DNA of 64,000 bases from Megascapheus bottae (lineage: Eukaryota; Chordata; Mammalia; Rodentia; Geomyidae), in assembly GCA_024803745.1 (NCBI GenBank), contig JANJXV010000013.1, forward strand, positions 36,694,001-36,758,000, in the 5' to 3' direction. Position numbers and translations under genes: made by a program. The notes beneath the pieces were generated by a model. That model saw only the letters and a program-made list of their open reading frames with translations, was not told the origin of the DNA and did not search any database. This document shows, in pieces, positions 1 to 12,290 of the stretch; the stretch's first letter is position 1, and each line of letters begins with the position of its first letter.

Positions 1-1708
1 CAGAGTTATTTGACAAAATAATTCTAGGGAACACAGATATTTTCTTAAGAACCTTTCCTGAAGAAAGCCAGATTCCACCTTTGCAGCTATGTGCACACTG
101 CAGTGAGGGCGGTGTGTGGGATCACACTCAGATGGCCGTCAGAAGACCTGGCAAAGCTGTGTGGCCCAGAACACCACACTCCACCTATCTGCACTTTAAT
201 TTTTTCTTCTAGAAAAACCTGCTCATCTTTAAGATCCATTTCAATCCTCAGGTACTATTGCTGTCAGGATGAAGGTGGTAGGATGCGGAGGGTAAGAAAG
301 GGAAGGGGGCAGTAAGGCTAGTTGAGAAATAGGTGGCTGATGCCCTCTAAGGATGAGGCAGGAAAGAAGAGCTGTGGGTGCCCTTAACTTGTTTCCTTGG
401 GTTCTTCAGAATTTGGGGGCTGTGCTAAGAAGAGAGATTTAGACCCAACACCTGGAGTTCTTGGGAGTGTAAGCGTCTGTTCCCATCCAAATCTCATGTT
501 TATCAGTTTTTGTCCCACTCTCAAAAGACTGCAAGTGTGGAATTGGATGAAGCTGTTGGCACAGAAAGCAGCTAGTGTATAGGAGCAGATACTCTTAAGA
601 ATGCTGCCCCTAAAACGTCTCTTGAAAGGTGGCATTCAACACCTTGGCATCCACTCAGTCCATATGGGCCTCCTTGTGAGTTTGCAACCCCAACTGTCCA
701 GGAATAGTGATTAGATGGGGAGGATCAGGGCTCCATCTCCTTGACAAAATCCCACATGGGAAGCCATGGAATGTCCCCTGAGGGCCTCAGCCCTGTATCT
801 GGAGTAACTACAACTTACAACAAGGTCAAGCAGGGTGTCCCATTTAAAGATGATCCTAGGGTACTAATTGAGATTGTTTAAAAGGGACACTGTAAAATAT
901 TCCTTTGAAAATGATTTCACTAGCACCTAACCACATTCTGTCCTCAGTCTGCTTGACAGGGTTGGATACCTTATTCTGGCCTATTGGATTCACATTCTCT
1001 TCTGGTCTTTCTCCATTCTCGGGACCTCTGAGCCTGTTTCGCATGTATTTTTTCAGAAGCATGCTAATTATTATTCAGGGTACATGACTATTTAATTGAA
1101 GCAAGGGCACTGTAGCTGCATTTAAAGCATGCTTTCTGGTGAAACAAAGTCTAAGCTTAAAGGAGCTCAAGTGCCAAACTGATAATAGTCTGATAATTGA
1201 ACTAATGAGCTGCTTTATTAACATGACTATCAGCATAACAATTTATTTCTATTTTTGCATTACCTTGTCTGTATGCAGACTTTCTTTAATGTGTGTTGTA
1301 TTTGTGGTGAACCTGAAATATCGTATCTGTTCCTTCTTCCTCACTCCGTGTCATAGACACACAATTAACAACAATATTGAGGGCCAGGATCTTACTGGCC
1401 GAGATTGGAGAAATTTCAGTCCCTCCCATTATCCCCACTCCTTAGCCCACTGCAAAGATCCTCCACGGCTCTGATGAGCTTCTCTTGGGATAGGAAAATG
1501 ATCTTCTACTTCTTATGTATGACAAGTTTGGTGAACATTGCTGTCTTGTAAAGGTCATTCTAGAATCACTCTTAGAAGTCTTTTGAAAAATTTCCTCAGT
1601 AGAGTTGATGGTGTATTTTAGAGGATGCTGTGAATGGAGTCTGAAGAACTATTTTTAGTTATGTTTATGTAGTGACAAGACTTTTTTGGGGGGGAGTGGA
1701 GAGTCAGT
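1..1708. other. Upstream intergenic sequence, no feature recognised
   Basis: Mostly unique-looking sequence. Only short open frames without coding character occur. No splice-flanked exon or clear repeat family was recognised. Confidence 0.5.
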
Positions 1709-1921
1709 TGTGGGGCTTGAACTCAGATCAGGCACTGTCCTTGAGCAATTTTGCTCAAGGCTAGCACCCTACCACTTTGAACCACACCTCTGTCACCAGA
1801 TTTCTGGTGGTAAAGTGGAGATACAATTCTCATGGACTTTCCTGACCAGCCTGGCTTTGCACCGTGAACTTCACATATCAGCTTCCTCAGTAGTTACAGA
1901 CATGAACCATCAGCTTCCAGC
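1709..1921 (-). mobile_element. B1-Geo chimeric SINE, antisense
   Basis: Reads in + as the inverse of the Geo monomer (GGCTTGAACTCAG..., CTCAAGGCTAGCACCCTACC) followed by the inverse of a 7SL/B1-like head (CAGCTTCCTCAGTAGTTACA). The copy is diverged. Confidence 0.75.
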
Positions 1922-2012
1922 ACAAGGCTTGTTTTGTCTTTGTAGTAACCTGTGGATTTAGTATGTGCTGAGACGTTGCCCACTTAGAAGCCAGAAAGCA
2001 CAAACTTCCCGA

Positions 2013-2238
2013 TTCCTGCATCTTTTCTTTTCTTTTGCCAGTCCTAGGCTTGAGCTCAGGGCCTGAGCACTGTCCTTGGACTTTCTCAAGGCTAGATCTC
2101 CACCACTTGAGCCTCAGCACCACTTCTGGCTTTTTTTAATGTATGTGGTACCAAGAAATCGAACCTGGGTCTTCGTGCATGCTCGGCAAGCACTCTACCA
2201 CTAGGCCAAACTCCTGGCCCTGTTCCTACATCTTTTCT
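2013..2238 (-). mobile_element. IDL-Geo dimeric SINE, antisense, with target-site duplication
   Basis: The body is about 2037-2222. The inverse Geo half comes first (GCCAGTCCTAGGCTTGAGCT), then the inverse tRNA-Ala/ID-like half (CTCTACCACTAGGCCAAACT). Flanking direct repeats TTCCTGCATCTTTTCT (2013-2028) and TTCCTACATCTTTTCT (2223-2238) differ at one base. Confidence 0.9.
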
Positions 2239-2324
2239 GATCAGAGGAGGAGCTGATGATGTTCACTGCTGTGTATGTGAAGAGGTAGGCAGCAAGGAGT
2301 CCTTATGACTATGAGCAGTTGGAA

Positions 2325-2490
2325 TGCGGTACAAAGAGCATTGGATTTAGAATCAGACTACCTGGGTTCAAATCAGACACTGACACTAGGGTAATCAAGT
2401 GACCTGGAAAATGAAAGGGGGGGTTAATGACATATGGCACAGGGGTGTTGGAAGGATTAAGGTAAGCAAAGGATATGAAAACACCCTGAA
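2325..2490 (+). repeat. MIR SINE relic
   Basis: The order AAAGAGCATTGGATTTAGAA, CTGGGTTCAAATC, then GTGACCTGGAAAATG and GTTGGAAGGATTAA matches the MIR consensus. Confidence 0.7.
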
Positions 2491-2734
2491 AAAGATGCTT
2501 GTGAGTGAATTATTATTCATTTGCAGAAGTCAAGGAGCAATACTCAGTTTGATTGTTTTCAGTGAGTCTTCCTTGGACTGGAGTGGATAAGAACTCATTT
2601 CTGAAAGCAAATTTGTATTTTTATCTTTAAAAGTAACGATTCATTCTGGTTCTGTACTGTAACTTTGAGAAAGAAATGCACTGGGTAGAGATAGTGAGCA
2701 GCAGGGAAATGAAACAATACAGGTTAATGGAGAA

Positions 2735-2985
2735 CCTCTATATGGAGCCATTGAAAATTGTTCTTATGAAGTTGATATACAGAGGGGTTACAGTTAATAA
2801 GTCAGGTAAAGAGTACATTACTTTTTGGACGATGTCACCCCTTCCTTTGCTCTCTCCCAGCTTTTCTCTCCCATCTTCACTCACAAGTTGTATTATAGTT
2901 CATTTTCAACATAGTCTAATGAGTACCGCTGCTGTGTTTGTTCACCCTTTCTCCCTTCATTTCTGTACCCCTGAGTAAGCCTCAT
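2735..2985 (-). mobile_element. L1 3' UTR fragment, antisense (older copy)
   Basis: Carries the signature shared with other L1 tails in this window: GAGGGGTTACAGTTAATAAG, a GAGTACATTACTTTTTGGA block and a C-rich CTCTCCCAGC stretch, all inverted. Confidence 0.65.
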
Positions 2986-3964
2986 TTCCAGCTGTCTGTG
3001 AATCATGATCCATGAAGGCTGTGGGAAGGCTCCAGAGAGTTCAAGTAGTACACTCCTATCTCTGTTCCTGATGCCTGGCACATAAGTAAAGACTTCCCCC
3101 ACCCACCCGCCCCAGGAAGTTCACAGGACTGACAATGCTTTTGTACACTGGTACTTCTAAAATGCTTGAGGGTCTGCTGATGTCTACTGACCATTGTTGC
3201 TGAAGCCTCTGACCTTGGGCATGCAGTCTTGAGAGGGAAGAAATAACTATTTGCTAATTTTGCCCGAAAATTATAGTATCTACCTCTTGCTGAATTGTTC
3301 AAATGTTGGAAGTCGTTTCTAGGGACTGAGTTGCATAGGCCAGTTGTCACTGATAATAAAATAGCCAGAGATTCTAAGCTAGTGTCCAAAAACCTCTTAA
3401 TGACCTTGGGGAGGACTCAAAGAATCTATGAGCTAGGATGTGAAAAAAATGTATCTTTATACACACATACACACATATAACCACTTACAATAACCTCTAA
3501 ATAAAGTTGTCTTCTTTTACATGAATCTATATTATAATTAGCCACAACTATGACTATTGCAAAGAGAAATCACAAACATGTTAGAGTTTTATATTTGCTT
3601 CCTATTTCTCAGAATGTCATTATCTGACATCACAGGAGTTATTAGATGTATTAGATATTCTTATTTGATGTGTTAATGAAGAAGCACATATATTATTATA
3701 ATACCGCATATTTGTCTTACAAAGTATCTGACAATTAAGATCATTGAGAAGGGGCCTGCAGGCCTCAACAGGTTTCAGGGCAGTGTATGGTACAAATAGA
3801 AGATTAAGACGTTCTAATTTACATCGTTTTCTTGCACGTAGGGAATAAAATGATCTCTGAGCGCCATTCGTGGATAGATAATCATTGTCAAAAGAAAAGA
3901 ATATGTTTTCTGATTCTGGACATTGGAGTTGTGTAGAGATCTTGATTATAAAGATGATAGTAGT

Positions 3965-4085
3965 AATAACATTAAAGGGAATAAGAGCTAACCTTTGTTG
4001 AGTGCTGTAGGAAAGCCAGTTGTAGACATCATGTGTTCCGTATTACATTTTATCCTCCGAGTTACCCGAGGAGATAGACAATAGA
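3965..4085 (+). repeat. MIR SINE relic
   Basis: AGAGCTAACCTTTGTTGAGTG with a following ATTTTATCCTCCGAGTTACC block matches the MIR core region. Confidence 0.55.
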
Positions 4086-5118
4086 GCATATGAAGAGCTC
4101 CCCATTCCCAATGGGGAGTGATGCAGCCTTGATTGGGGTAAAGGCAATTGAGATCCAGCACCCCTCCCTGTCGTGGCTTGGCAACCTGTGCTTAGAAAGA
4201 CTCTAATTTGGTGCAATGCTTTGATGTCGCTCTTCCCCTCTGCATACTCTTCCCCTGCTTCTCTAATCAACCATGAGAAGGCTGAGGTCTGCCAGGCCAG
4301 GAGTGGAGAATGTAGTTTTTGAACTTGTGAAATGTCAATGTTGTTCATGCTCTCAAAATTTCCTCTGAAATAATTGAGGGACTGATCAAATCATCAGTGA
4401 AGGAATTTTAATTCCTTTGAAACCATTCTGGTAGGGAGTTGCTTGCCTTTCGGGTGGGTTTTCTTGCTTTATTTTCCAGAGGGCTTGCCATAAGAGACCC
4501 GTGAGTAAAGAGAAGCAGAACAAATTCAGTTTGGGAAGGGAAAATAAGACCTGGCATAGGAGAGTGTATGTTCTTCAGAAGATACTAACAAAACAAAACA
4601 AGAGCTTCAGTTTCTTACTGCTATCATTTAATGATTATCAGAACAAAGAAAACTCTTTTTTTTTAAGGTGGAGGTTCTCCGATAGGTGAGGAAATTCAGA
4701 TGCTATTTATTTTTAAAGTTGCAAGTTTGAAAATGCAATAAGCCTCATGAGGTTCATCTATATTTTAGGACTCAGTTTGTACAGTCTTGGAAGATGTGCA
4801 ATAGGGGTGGTGGATATAGTAATGGAAGTATGTGGGGGTGCTTGGCTGGATTTCTTTGAGCAGTGGACTTCAGGACCCCCCAAATGATGCATTCTGTCCC
4901 TTGTGTGTCACCATAGTGTTCCCAGTACAAACAGGTCTGCCCTCAGGACCTGCATGATGGCTCAAATACCAGGTATTCCTCCGAAGAAGCCATAATTTCC
5001 CTTTAATTTCCCAGCCATGCTTCTTGTTGTCATCAGGGCTCTTTTATCAGAGTTAATAAGTGTGAGACTGCTTCAGGTAGCCACTTTAGCCCCTGAGTCA
5101 ATCCAGGGCTTACTGAAA

Positions 5119-5158
5119 GTTGTTGTTGTTGTTGTGTGTGTGTGTGTGTGTGTGTGTT
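5119..5158 (+). repeat. (GTT)n(GT)n microsatellite
   Basis: A GTT run passes into about 12 GT units. Confidence 0.95.
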
Positions 5159-5194
5159 GCTTTGTTATTTCTTCTCTCTCTGTTGTTGTGGGGT

Positions 5195-5300
5195 TTGGTT
5201 CATTTTGCTTTGTTTGGGGGCAGCATATGGAATCAGAGCCTTGTCACTGGTAATCTCGGTAAGCACAGCTTTATACCACCCAGCCACATTCCCAGCTTCC
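5195..5300 (-). repeat. ID-like SINE remnant, antisense
   Basis: TTTGGGGGCAGCATATGGAA through AAGCACAGCTTTATACCACC and CCAGCCACATTCCCAGC resembles an inverted tRNA-derived ID monomer. Confidence 0.45.
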
Positions 5301-5539
5301 ATGAGTCCAAATTTTGAATTTAATCTGGTCATGAATTAATGCTGTGAAGAGCTTTCAGATTAGGACACAGGAGAGTTTGATATGCTTCCTACTCGTGTTA
5401 GGAAGTTAAGGGAGCTACTCTTAGAGAATCCTGACATCTATCTCCTCTTTAGAAACACTTTTTGAAGTACGAAGAATTGTATTATTTTTCACACTTTTTC
5501 TATAACGCATTTAATAATAATCCATCCAACTTTAGTTAT

Positions 5540-5720
5540 TAGGTCCCTGTTTTAGGGTAAGTTATTTAATGTCTCTGTGTCTTTCCATCTGTAAATGGCA
5601 AGACAGTGGGTGGGGAGTGGGGGATATAATTTCTGAGGCTTGAGATTCTTGTGAGATTGAATGACATAATTCATGGGAAGCTTAGCTCGATTCATAGCAC
5701 ACAGTAAACATGTAAATATG
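5540..5720 (+). repeat. MIR SINE relic
   Basis: TCTCTGTGTCTTTCCATCTG, GTGAGATTGAATGACATAAT and ATAGCACACAGTAAACATG occur in MIR order. Confidence 0.65.
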
Positions 5721-5729
5721 AATAATTTT

Positions 5730-7570
5730 AACCAGCATCATCATTGCTTTTCTTGTTTGTAATTATTTAGTCAGTGACAATACCAAATTGATGGCTGTTG
5801 ATCTCTGCTGGGCTTGAGTATCTTAGTGTTTTCCTTGTAGGAAACTTGACTCTCAAAATGGTCAAACCATTGTCCTCATCCATCTTAACTTCTCCCAAGC
5901 TCCAGTCCACACCCCTTTCTTCCCTCCACCCTTATTGCATTCCTGTGCAGTTGATCTTATTTATTTTTCAGTCAACTAAGGGTGTTGTTAAATCTTTTCT
6001 TTTTCTGCTGCCTGATTTGGTTCGAGGCACTCCACTCCCTGCCCTGCTCATGACAAGAATGCTTGGGAGTGCTCAGCCAGCCATGTCCCTCCCCTGTCAG
6101 ATCACCCTGTTCTTAACGCTGTTGGTAAAGCCAAGTTCCCCAGCCCTTCTCCACTGTCCTGCCCCACCATTAAACCACTGGCCTGGTGGTAATGGGACTT
6201 ATGGCTGAAAGACCAGGGGCATGCCCGAGGCTTTTGGGGGAAAGGATGAGAAGGGAAGAAAACACTATCTGTTGTCTATACATTTTTCTTAGCCCCAAAG
6301 AGATTAAAAAGCTTTCTCAGCATGATGCCACTGACTAATCAGGATTGTTCATGATCTCCACCTGGGTGATTTGTTGAGCAGTCTGGGGCCCGTTTTGGTT
6401 GTAGCTCATCATGAGATATTAGCACACTAATGAGAAATGGGAGCGCCATGATGCTTGGATTAGGGTAGGACGCACGTGTCCGGCTTCTCAGGCCCTCTCT
6501 ATGTAAAACCCAGCACCTCAGATCCCTTGGCAGAACAGAACCTGAGTGACTCTTCACAGCCCGCTTTTGAGGTAGGTTTGGTGGGCATCGTTTTCAAAAT
6601 GTGAATGTCATGGTCCCAGGTTTAGAGGAGGTTTTCTTCAAGTAAGGTGCTTTGCCCAGGGCTAGATGTTAGGATATCCATGGGAGAGGATAGTCTGAGA
6701 CTCCGGGGTGTTGAGCCTCTGCTTTAGGAGGTAGCCCATAGCCCATAGACCACACCTGCTCACCAAAATGGTAGATTTCCCAAGTCAACTCTGGGAGAGT
6801 GTGGTTTGGGTTTCCATCACTTCCCATGGCTCTCATCTACTTAATCTAATTCCTAATCTGAACCTGGGCAGGCTGGAGGCTGGCCATATTGCTGTCCAGA
6901 CCTTGGCAACCCCTCCGTGCCCTTGTGGAACCAGCCAATGGAAAAGTACAAGGCCTTCTGGCTTTTTGGCTGACCAGCTCTCACTGGCCTATTCCATACC
7001 TTCTTCTAGTCAGAGGGTGTGGGAGAATAACATCCGAACTAAAAACGCAGGTTTTTCTTTGGTTTTTATAGGAAAAACAAATTGGCACGAATGCTCAGTC
7101 AGACCAGCTCAGGCTGCTTGGGCACATGCCTTTCTTTCTTTCTTTCTTTTTTTCTGTTTATTTTCCAACAAATCAATGCTTAACTGCGTTGTTATCGGAG
7201 CAGGGCAACAGGTGCAAGAAAATAACTCTGCTGCCAACTCAAATGAAAAGGAAGGGTTTATCCCCTCTGGGAGGTATTCAGGAGATAACAGAAGCCCCTG
7301 CCAGCAACTGAATTAACAGATCTGTTTACGGTGGGTTTTATGTTAACAACCTGCTCCTAACCCTCTAACACATAAACACACCATTGTCTTGGAACTAGAC
7401 TTTCAACCATCCAGACAACCAACTGCTTTCTTCTGCTCTAAGTAGAGATTGGTTTTGGCTGAGAATGCTCTTATGAATTCAGAGGCACTATCATACCTGC
7501 CAAGTTCACGTCCTGGAGGGGATTTTCTGTGAAAACAAGGGCAGGGGCTTGCTGCAGATAAGAAGATGGA
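5730..7570. other. Unique intergenic sequence; longest open frame not supported as a gene
   Basis: No repeat was recognised over most of this stretch. An open frame of 182 codons (6768-7316, +) has no recognisable protein similarity, no domain and no splice context. The part at about 7020-7430 looks unusually free of repeats and might be a conserved non-coding element. Confidence 0.4.
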
Positions 7571-7619
7571 TTCTATGTGTATGAGTGTGTGTTGGGGGGA
7601 GGGTGCATGTGTGCATACA

Positions 7620-7621
<2 letters not shown>

Positions 7622-7670
<49 letters not shown>
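7622..7670 (+). repeat. (GT)n microsatellite
   Basis: About 24 uninterrupted GT units, directly abutting the tail side of an antisense SINE. Confidence 0.97.
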
Positions 7671-7671
<1 letters not shown>

Positions 7672-7895
7672 GGTCCTAAGGCTTGAACTCAAGAGTGTTT
7701 TGCTCTGGACTGGCTTTTTAACTCAAAGCTGGTCAACTCTACCATTTGAACCACATCTCCACTTCTTGCTTTTTCCTAGTTAATTAGAGATAAGTCTGAT
7801 GGATTTTTCTGCCCAGGCTTGCTCTAAACTGGACTCCTCAGATCTCAGCCTTCTGAGTAGCTAGGATTACTTGTGACTCACAAGTGCATGACTGG
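7671..7895 (-). mobile_element. B1-Geo chimeric SINE, antisense
   Basis: Inverse Geo half (GGCTTGAACTCAAGAG, CTACCATTTGAACCACATCT), then GTTAATTAGAGATAAG and the inverse B1-like head (CTTCTGAGTAGCTAGGATTA). Confidence 0.8.
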
Positions 7896-8084
7896 GTTCT
7901 ACTGATGGATCTAGTGGAAATTCTTTTCACAGCTGGCTACCCCCAAATGCCAGGACAATTGCCTGCCTCTCTCTGTTCTTGTTCCATTTCATTGCCAAGG
8001 GGGAAGAGAATGATCTCAGCAGACTTTGGAAAGAGCTCCTATTGTTTTGGTAGTATGTCCTCGCTAAGAGTCCAATAGGGCAGG

Positions 8085-8160
8085 GCAGTGTCTGTGTTTT
8101 GTACAGAACTGTATCTCCAGCACCTAGCACGGTGAGCTAGGTGCTGAGCACCTAATGAAC
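8085..8160 (+). repeat. L2 3'-end relic
   Basis: CTGTATCTCCAGCACCTAGC and GTGCTGAGCACCTAATGAAC match the conserved L2 tail. Confidence 0.55.
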
Positions 8161-8682
8161 ATTCTGAACATATATACATATACAATATATCATATAATAT
8201 ATGTTATATTTATTACAGATATTAAAACTTGTGAGAATGAATCAATATTTGTAATATTTGGAAGAGTGAGTCTCAGAGACAGTTTCTATCTGCAGAATGC
8301 TAAGACATTAATTTTATTGGGCAGGAATGGCTAACAGTAGGTTTCTAAAAAGGTAAGATAGGGGTAGGATGGATTCAGGGGTTCTCTTGATAGAATAACA
8401 ATCATAGAAGCCCTCTGCAGAAATGCAACTTGTGAGCAATTGGATGTTGTAAAATGTGACAACTTGGGGATACTGAGTATTTAAAACTGTTTTATTTCTG
8501 ACTGACAATAATGGAGTCTCTCTAGGCAGATTGGAGCTTAAACTTTTCTAATTGAGTCTTTTACGTCTGACTTTACCACAATTTTCTTGTGTTAAGATAT
8601 ATATATTTTTCAGGACTGATATCTCTTGGTGTTCGTCATCTTATGATAGGAAGTTGAAAAAGACAGGTAAATAAATAAAGCA

Positions 8683-8845
8683 GCAATTCTCAACTGTAGA
8701 GGGAGCAAGAATCAAAAGGAGGTGGCTTGTGATGATTCTGATGCAGAATGTGGTGGTGCCCCAGGCCTATGCAAATTTACTTCTCCTAGAGCCTACTCTG
8801 CCTAGTGGCCTGTAGACAAAACCTTGAGAAACAAGTGCATGGTCT
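8683..8845 (+). repeat. MER5A-like hAT DNA-transposon relic
   Basis: Begins AGCAATTCTCAACTG and ends CTTGAGAAACAAG, with GATTCTGATGCAGAATG and TATGCAAATTTACTTC inside, the MER5A arrangement. Confidence 0.6.
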
Positions 8846-8960
8846 CAGAAGCCAAGAAGGCATCCCAGATATTGTGGTGCCTGTATATGGGACCTAATGA
8901 AGCCTACAAAAACCCATGGTTATAATGAGAAATAAGGGATGGAAATATATATATATATAT

Positions 8961-9148
8961 GCCAGTCCTAAGACTTGAACTCAGAGCCTGGACACCGTCC
9001 TTGAGCACTTTTGCTCAAGGCTAGCACTCTGACACTTGAGCCACAGCACTACTCCTGGCTTTTTCTGTGTATGTGGTACTGGGGAATGGAACCCAAGGCT
9101 TCATGTATGCTAGGTAAGCACTCTACCACTAGGTCACACTCCCGGTTC
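8961..9148 (-). mobile_element. IDL-Geo dimeric SINE, antisense
   Basis: GCCAGTCCTAAGACTTGAAC (inverse Geo), then GTATGTGGTACTGGGGAATG and CTCTACCACTAGGTCACACT (inverse ID-like half). Both ends are bordered by TATATATAT sequence, consistent with insertion into a TA-rich target. It belongs to the variant with CCTTGAGCACTTTTGCTCAA. Confidence 0.9.
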
Positions 9149-9164
9149 CATATATATATTTTGG

Positions 9165-9445
9165 GTGGTGATGGTAGAAGTTAGAGCCTCACACTTGCTA
9201 GTTGAGACATGACTCTAGTACTTTTTGCTTTAGTTATTTGGGCGATAGAGTCTCTCATTTTTACTTACTGGACCTAGATCCTCCTTTTTACACTTTTCAC
9301 GTAGCTAGGATGATAGATGTGCACCATCATGTCCAGTTACTGATTGAGACGGAATCTTTCCAACCCTTTATTAGACTGGCCATCCTCCTGTCTTTGCCTC
9401 CTGAGTAGTTGGGGTTGCGATTATAAGCCAATGCTCTCAGCCTCT
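9165..9445 (-). repeat. Old B1-like SINE remnants, antisense
   Basis: Two B1-like motifs occur inverted (CACGTAGCTAGGATGATAGA and CTCCTGAGTAGTTGGGGTTG), spaced as in eroded dimeric or adjacent copies. Confidence 0.5.
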
Positions 9446-9449
9446 ATGC

Positions 9450-11070
9450 CCTCTTCATTATATTATATGGTTATTTGGTTTTAGAATAGAGAAAGGTATG
9501 GAAAGTGGCAAGTTCTAGGAAAAGAAAGGATCTATCCAGGACAATTCCTAGCTTCTACTAGGTAGGCACAGTGGGGTCTTTCCTGTTTTCTGGGTGGGAG
9601 AGCAAGGAGATATCCAAGCCAAGCAAGACAGCAAGAGTATATTTTCTCAGACCTTATTTCCTAGGAGAGAATAAACTTTCTGATGTGCCCTAACATTGTC
9701 TCCACCACATTTTTTCTTAAATACTAATCTAAACAGTGTCAGTGAAATTTCCTGATGATCCATAATTTCTCTAGATCTCTAGGTTCAGTGGGTTATCTTG
9801 AGGCTCACAAAATATAAGCAAAGCCCAAAGTGGATGTACAGTGGTAGTATACAGAAAGAGCCATCACTTCTACTAAGATTTGAAGGAACTATGACCTTTA
9901 AAGGCTCAAAGCTTATCCTACACTTGATTGGATCAGCGTGAGATCAACAAAGGCTGTGCAGGTTACTTGAGGCAATCTCATTTTTCCATCAACTTTGGTG
10001 CCTGCCCCTGTCAGTATGTGCCATCTTGTCTCAGTCTGGCACCAAGGATGATAAAGATCAGCATAATATGTGTATTTCCTAATGACTTACAGTCAATAAA
10101 GTAGAGTTATAATGGGGCCAGACTTGTTCTTTTGCTATAGCATTATGGGCCATGAAAACACTTGAAACCCTAGGAATAAGACTTCAAATGTGGCCCCCGG
10201 GAACATGAAATGCCTGTTTCAAACACATTAGGAAGGTATGAAATTACCTATGATGTAATCCTAAGAGGATCAAATGCATTCCCTATGCTTGATTCACATC
10301 TTGATTCATTTGTAAAAACACAAACTATTGCCTGTGTTCTATTCAACTACATTTTTACACATACGTGGATTTTCTTTTTTCTTTCTTTCTTTTTTTTCTT
10401 TTTCCTTTCCTGGATGGGGAGTAGTTTTTGACATGACAGTCACCCTGAAACAGGAAGTCAGTGAGTTTTTGCAACATCCTTAGGGCAAATGCTGTGGCTT
10501 TACCTGCTGGTAATTTTGCTTAAAGACTAACATGGGACTGGATGCCATCATAAAAGTAATCATTTAAAAGAGCTAATTGCTCTTCTGGCTTGAGGGGTGA
10601 AAATGTCCCATGGCAGCTAGTTCTGTGGCCATTTGGGGATGATGTGGCAGACCAAACAAGGGAGCTGGGAGAAAAGTGCATCATGACGTTGACTCTTAGT
10701 CCCACATGGCTGGGGACAGGGAAGGCAGATGTTAGTCTTGCTGAAGTTTATAGTGATGCATAGCAACCTATACTCTTTAGCCCAGGATTTTGATTTGTGA
10801 AAAGCACACATAATGTTGGGCTAGTGTATTCCCAAGTTTAAAGTGAAAATAAGTTGAGTCATAGGCAAGCCTTCACCTTATGTGGGCATCTGAGATGTGT
10901 ACAGTCCTAATGAGGAAGCTAATGACATAGTGCAATACTATGACCAGGTGTGGGAGATGGAGTAAAGGGACACTGACATTGAGGGACCTTTCTTCTCTGC
11001 AAAACACCCTCTTCTTGGTACAGAGAGTTGCTGAGCTTTGGGGGTTTATTGCTAGACATTAGGAGTTCAC
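9450..11070. other. Intergenic sequence without a recognised feature
   Basis: A T-rich stretch near 10373-10410 and short open frames only. No exon or repeat family was recognised with confidence. Confidence 0.45.
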
Positions 11071-11074
11071 ATAC

Positions 11075-11271
11075 TTTTCTAGCTCCAATTCTTTAAAAAA
11101 AACGTTTAAATTGTTATTATAAAGGGGATGTCCAGAGAGGTTACACTTAGATAAGTCAGTTAAAGAGTACATTTCATTTAGACAATGTCACCTATTCCCT
11201 CCATCTCTCCCAGGTTTTCCCTTACATCTCTACTCATGAGTTGCATAGTTCATTTTCTAGCTCCAATTCTT
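11075..11271 (-). mobile_element. Short L1 3'-end insertion, antisense, with perfect 19-bp duplication
   Basis: A body of about 159 nt (11094-11252) begins with the inverted poly(A)/L1 tail (AGAGGTTACACTTAGATAAG). It is flanked by identical copies of TTTTCTAGCTCCAATTCTT at 11075-11093 and 11253-11271. It is strongly 5' truncated. Confidence 0.85.
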
Positions 11272-11274
11272 GCT

Positions 11275-11365
11275 GAGCTGTGAGAACTTGACCAAGTTCC
11301 CTACTCCTGATTGAGCCTCAGACAGGCCATCTGTCATTGTACTGTCTGAGATAATGCACTTGCTA
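11275..11365 (+). repeat. MIR SINE relic
   Basis: GAGAACTTGACCAAGTTCCC, GAGCCTCAGACAGGCCATCT and GAGATAATGCACTTGCT follow the MIR order. Confidence 0.55.
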
Positions 11366-12185
11366 ATTCATAACACAGAGCTGGAGCATTTGAAGTGTTC
11401 AACAGGCCCCATAAGTTTTACAGCTAAACAAAAGAGAGATTTGCTTCTAGCTGAGCAAGCCCTAGGTGGGAGTGGGTTCATTACTCTCTCCTGAAATGTT
11501 CTCTGAAAGGTAAGCAGGAGGAGGGGGAGAAGAGGGAGGGGGAAAGGGAGGAGGCCTCTTTTTTCAGGAGAAATCAATTGAGTAATTGCTTGTCTTGTTA
11601 GGAGTTTAGAGACTAGGCAGAGCCTGCAGAGGTTTGAGGTACACCAGGCCAGCACTCTGCTGGAGTCCCAGGAGCACCATTTCTGTATCAATCACCAAAT
11701 CCCAAATCCTACGCTTCCCAGCACTTCCTGTGCAAGTGGACCCGGTGCGATGCCCTAGACCCTTTGCTAGGCTCTTATGAGACTTGCTGCGCTCCCTCTT
11801 GGCTTGGCAGCCAGGAAGCCTAGGAATGGAAGCCTGTTATCTCCAGAGTGTTTGAATGTATAGTCTATGGCTGTGCTTTGGAGTCTTGGGCCAGGTGTCT
11901 GGCCAAAGGAAGGAGCAGAAGAGGTGGCTTGCGACCCTTGGCAAACACTGCATTCAGTGGGGAAGAGCATGGCTTCTGTGAACAGGGCTGGGACCTTAGT
12001 TTATAGCTCAGCCATTGCGGTGAATCTGTAACTGAGTCACCCAGGATGGGTATGGAGGCTTGGAGCAGGCTTTAGGCAGCGGGAACTGGTGACCATCTTG
12101 CAAGTGATAGAGGTTAGACTTGAGTGAATTTGACTTTTCATTTCATCCTTAGAGGTTGAGATCTAAGGATTGAGATTCAAAGAAG
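11366..12185. other. Upstream sequence, no feature recognised
   Basis: Unique-looking and moderately GC-rich, with a G/A-rich patch at 11517-11552. A GAAGTG/CACTTCCTG-type ETS core occurs near 11722, but no promoter or exon can be supported. Confidence 0.35.
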
Positions 12186-12290
12186 TGGAGCTGTGGCTTG
12201 CATAGTAGATACCAACCTGGAATGAAAAAGCTAAGGTGTAGTGCCAGATCTTGGGTCCAAGCTCTAGTACACAGAAAAAGACAAGTTCTG
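12186..12290 (+). repeat. Geo-type SINE remnant
   Basis: GGAGCTGTGGCTTGCATAGT, AGTGCCAGATCTTGGGTCCA and AGCTCTAGTACACAGAAAAA resemble a diverged Geo right monomer in sense orientation. Confidence 0.45.

Noticed and set aside
5798..6208. 136-codon open frame, plus strand
   Set aside because: Leucine/proline-rich, in non-repeat sequence without splice or start context; no protein family recognised.
6768..7316. 182-codon open frame, the longest in the window
   Set aside because: No recognisable domain, no similarity I can name and no splice context. Length alone is possible by chance in 64 kb.
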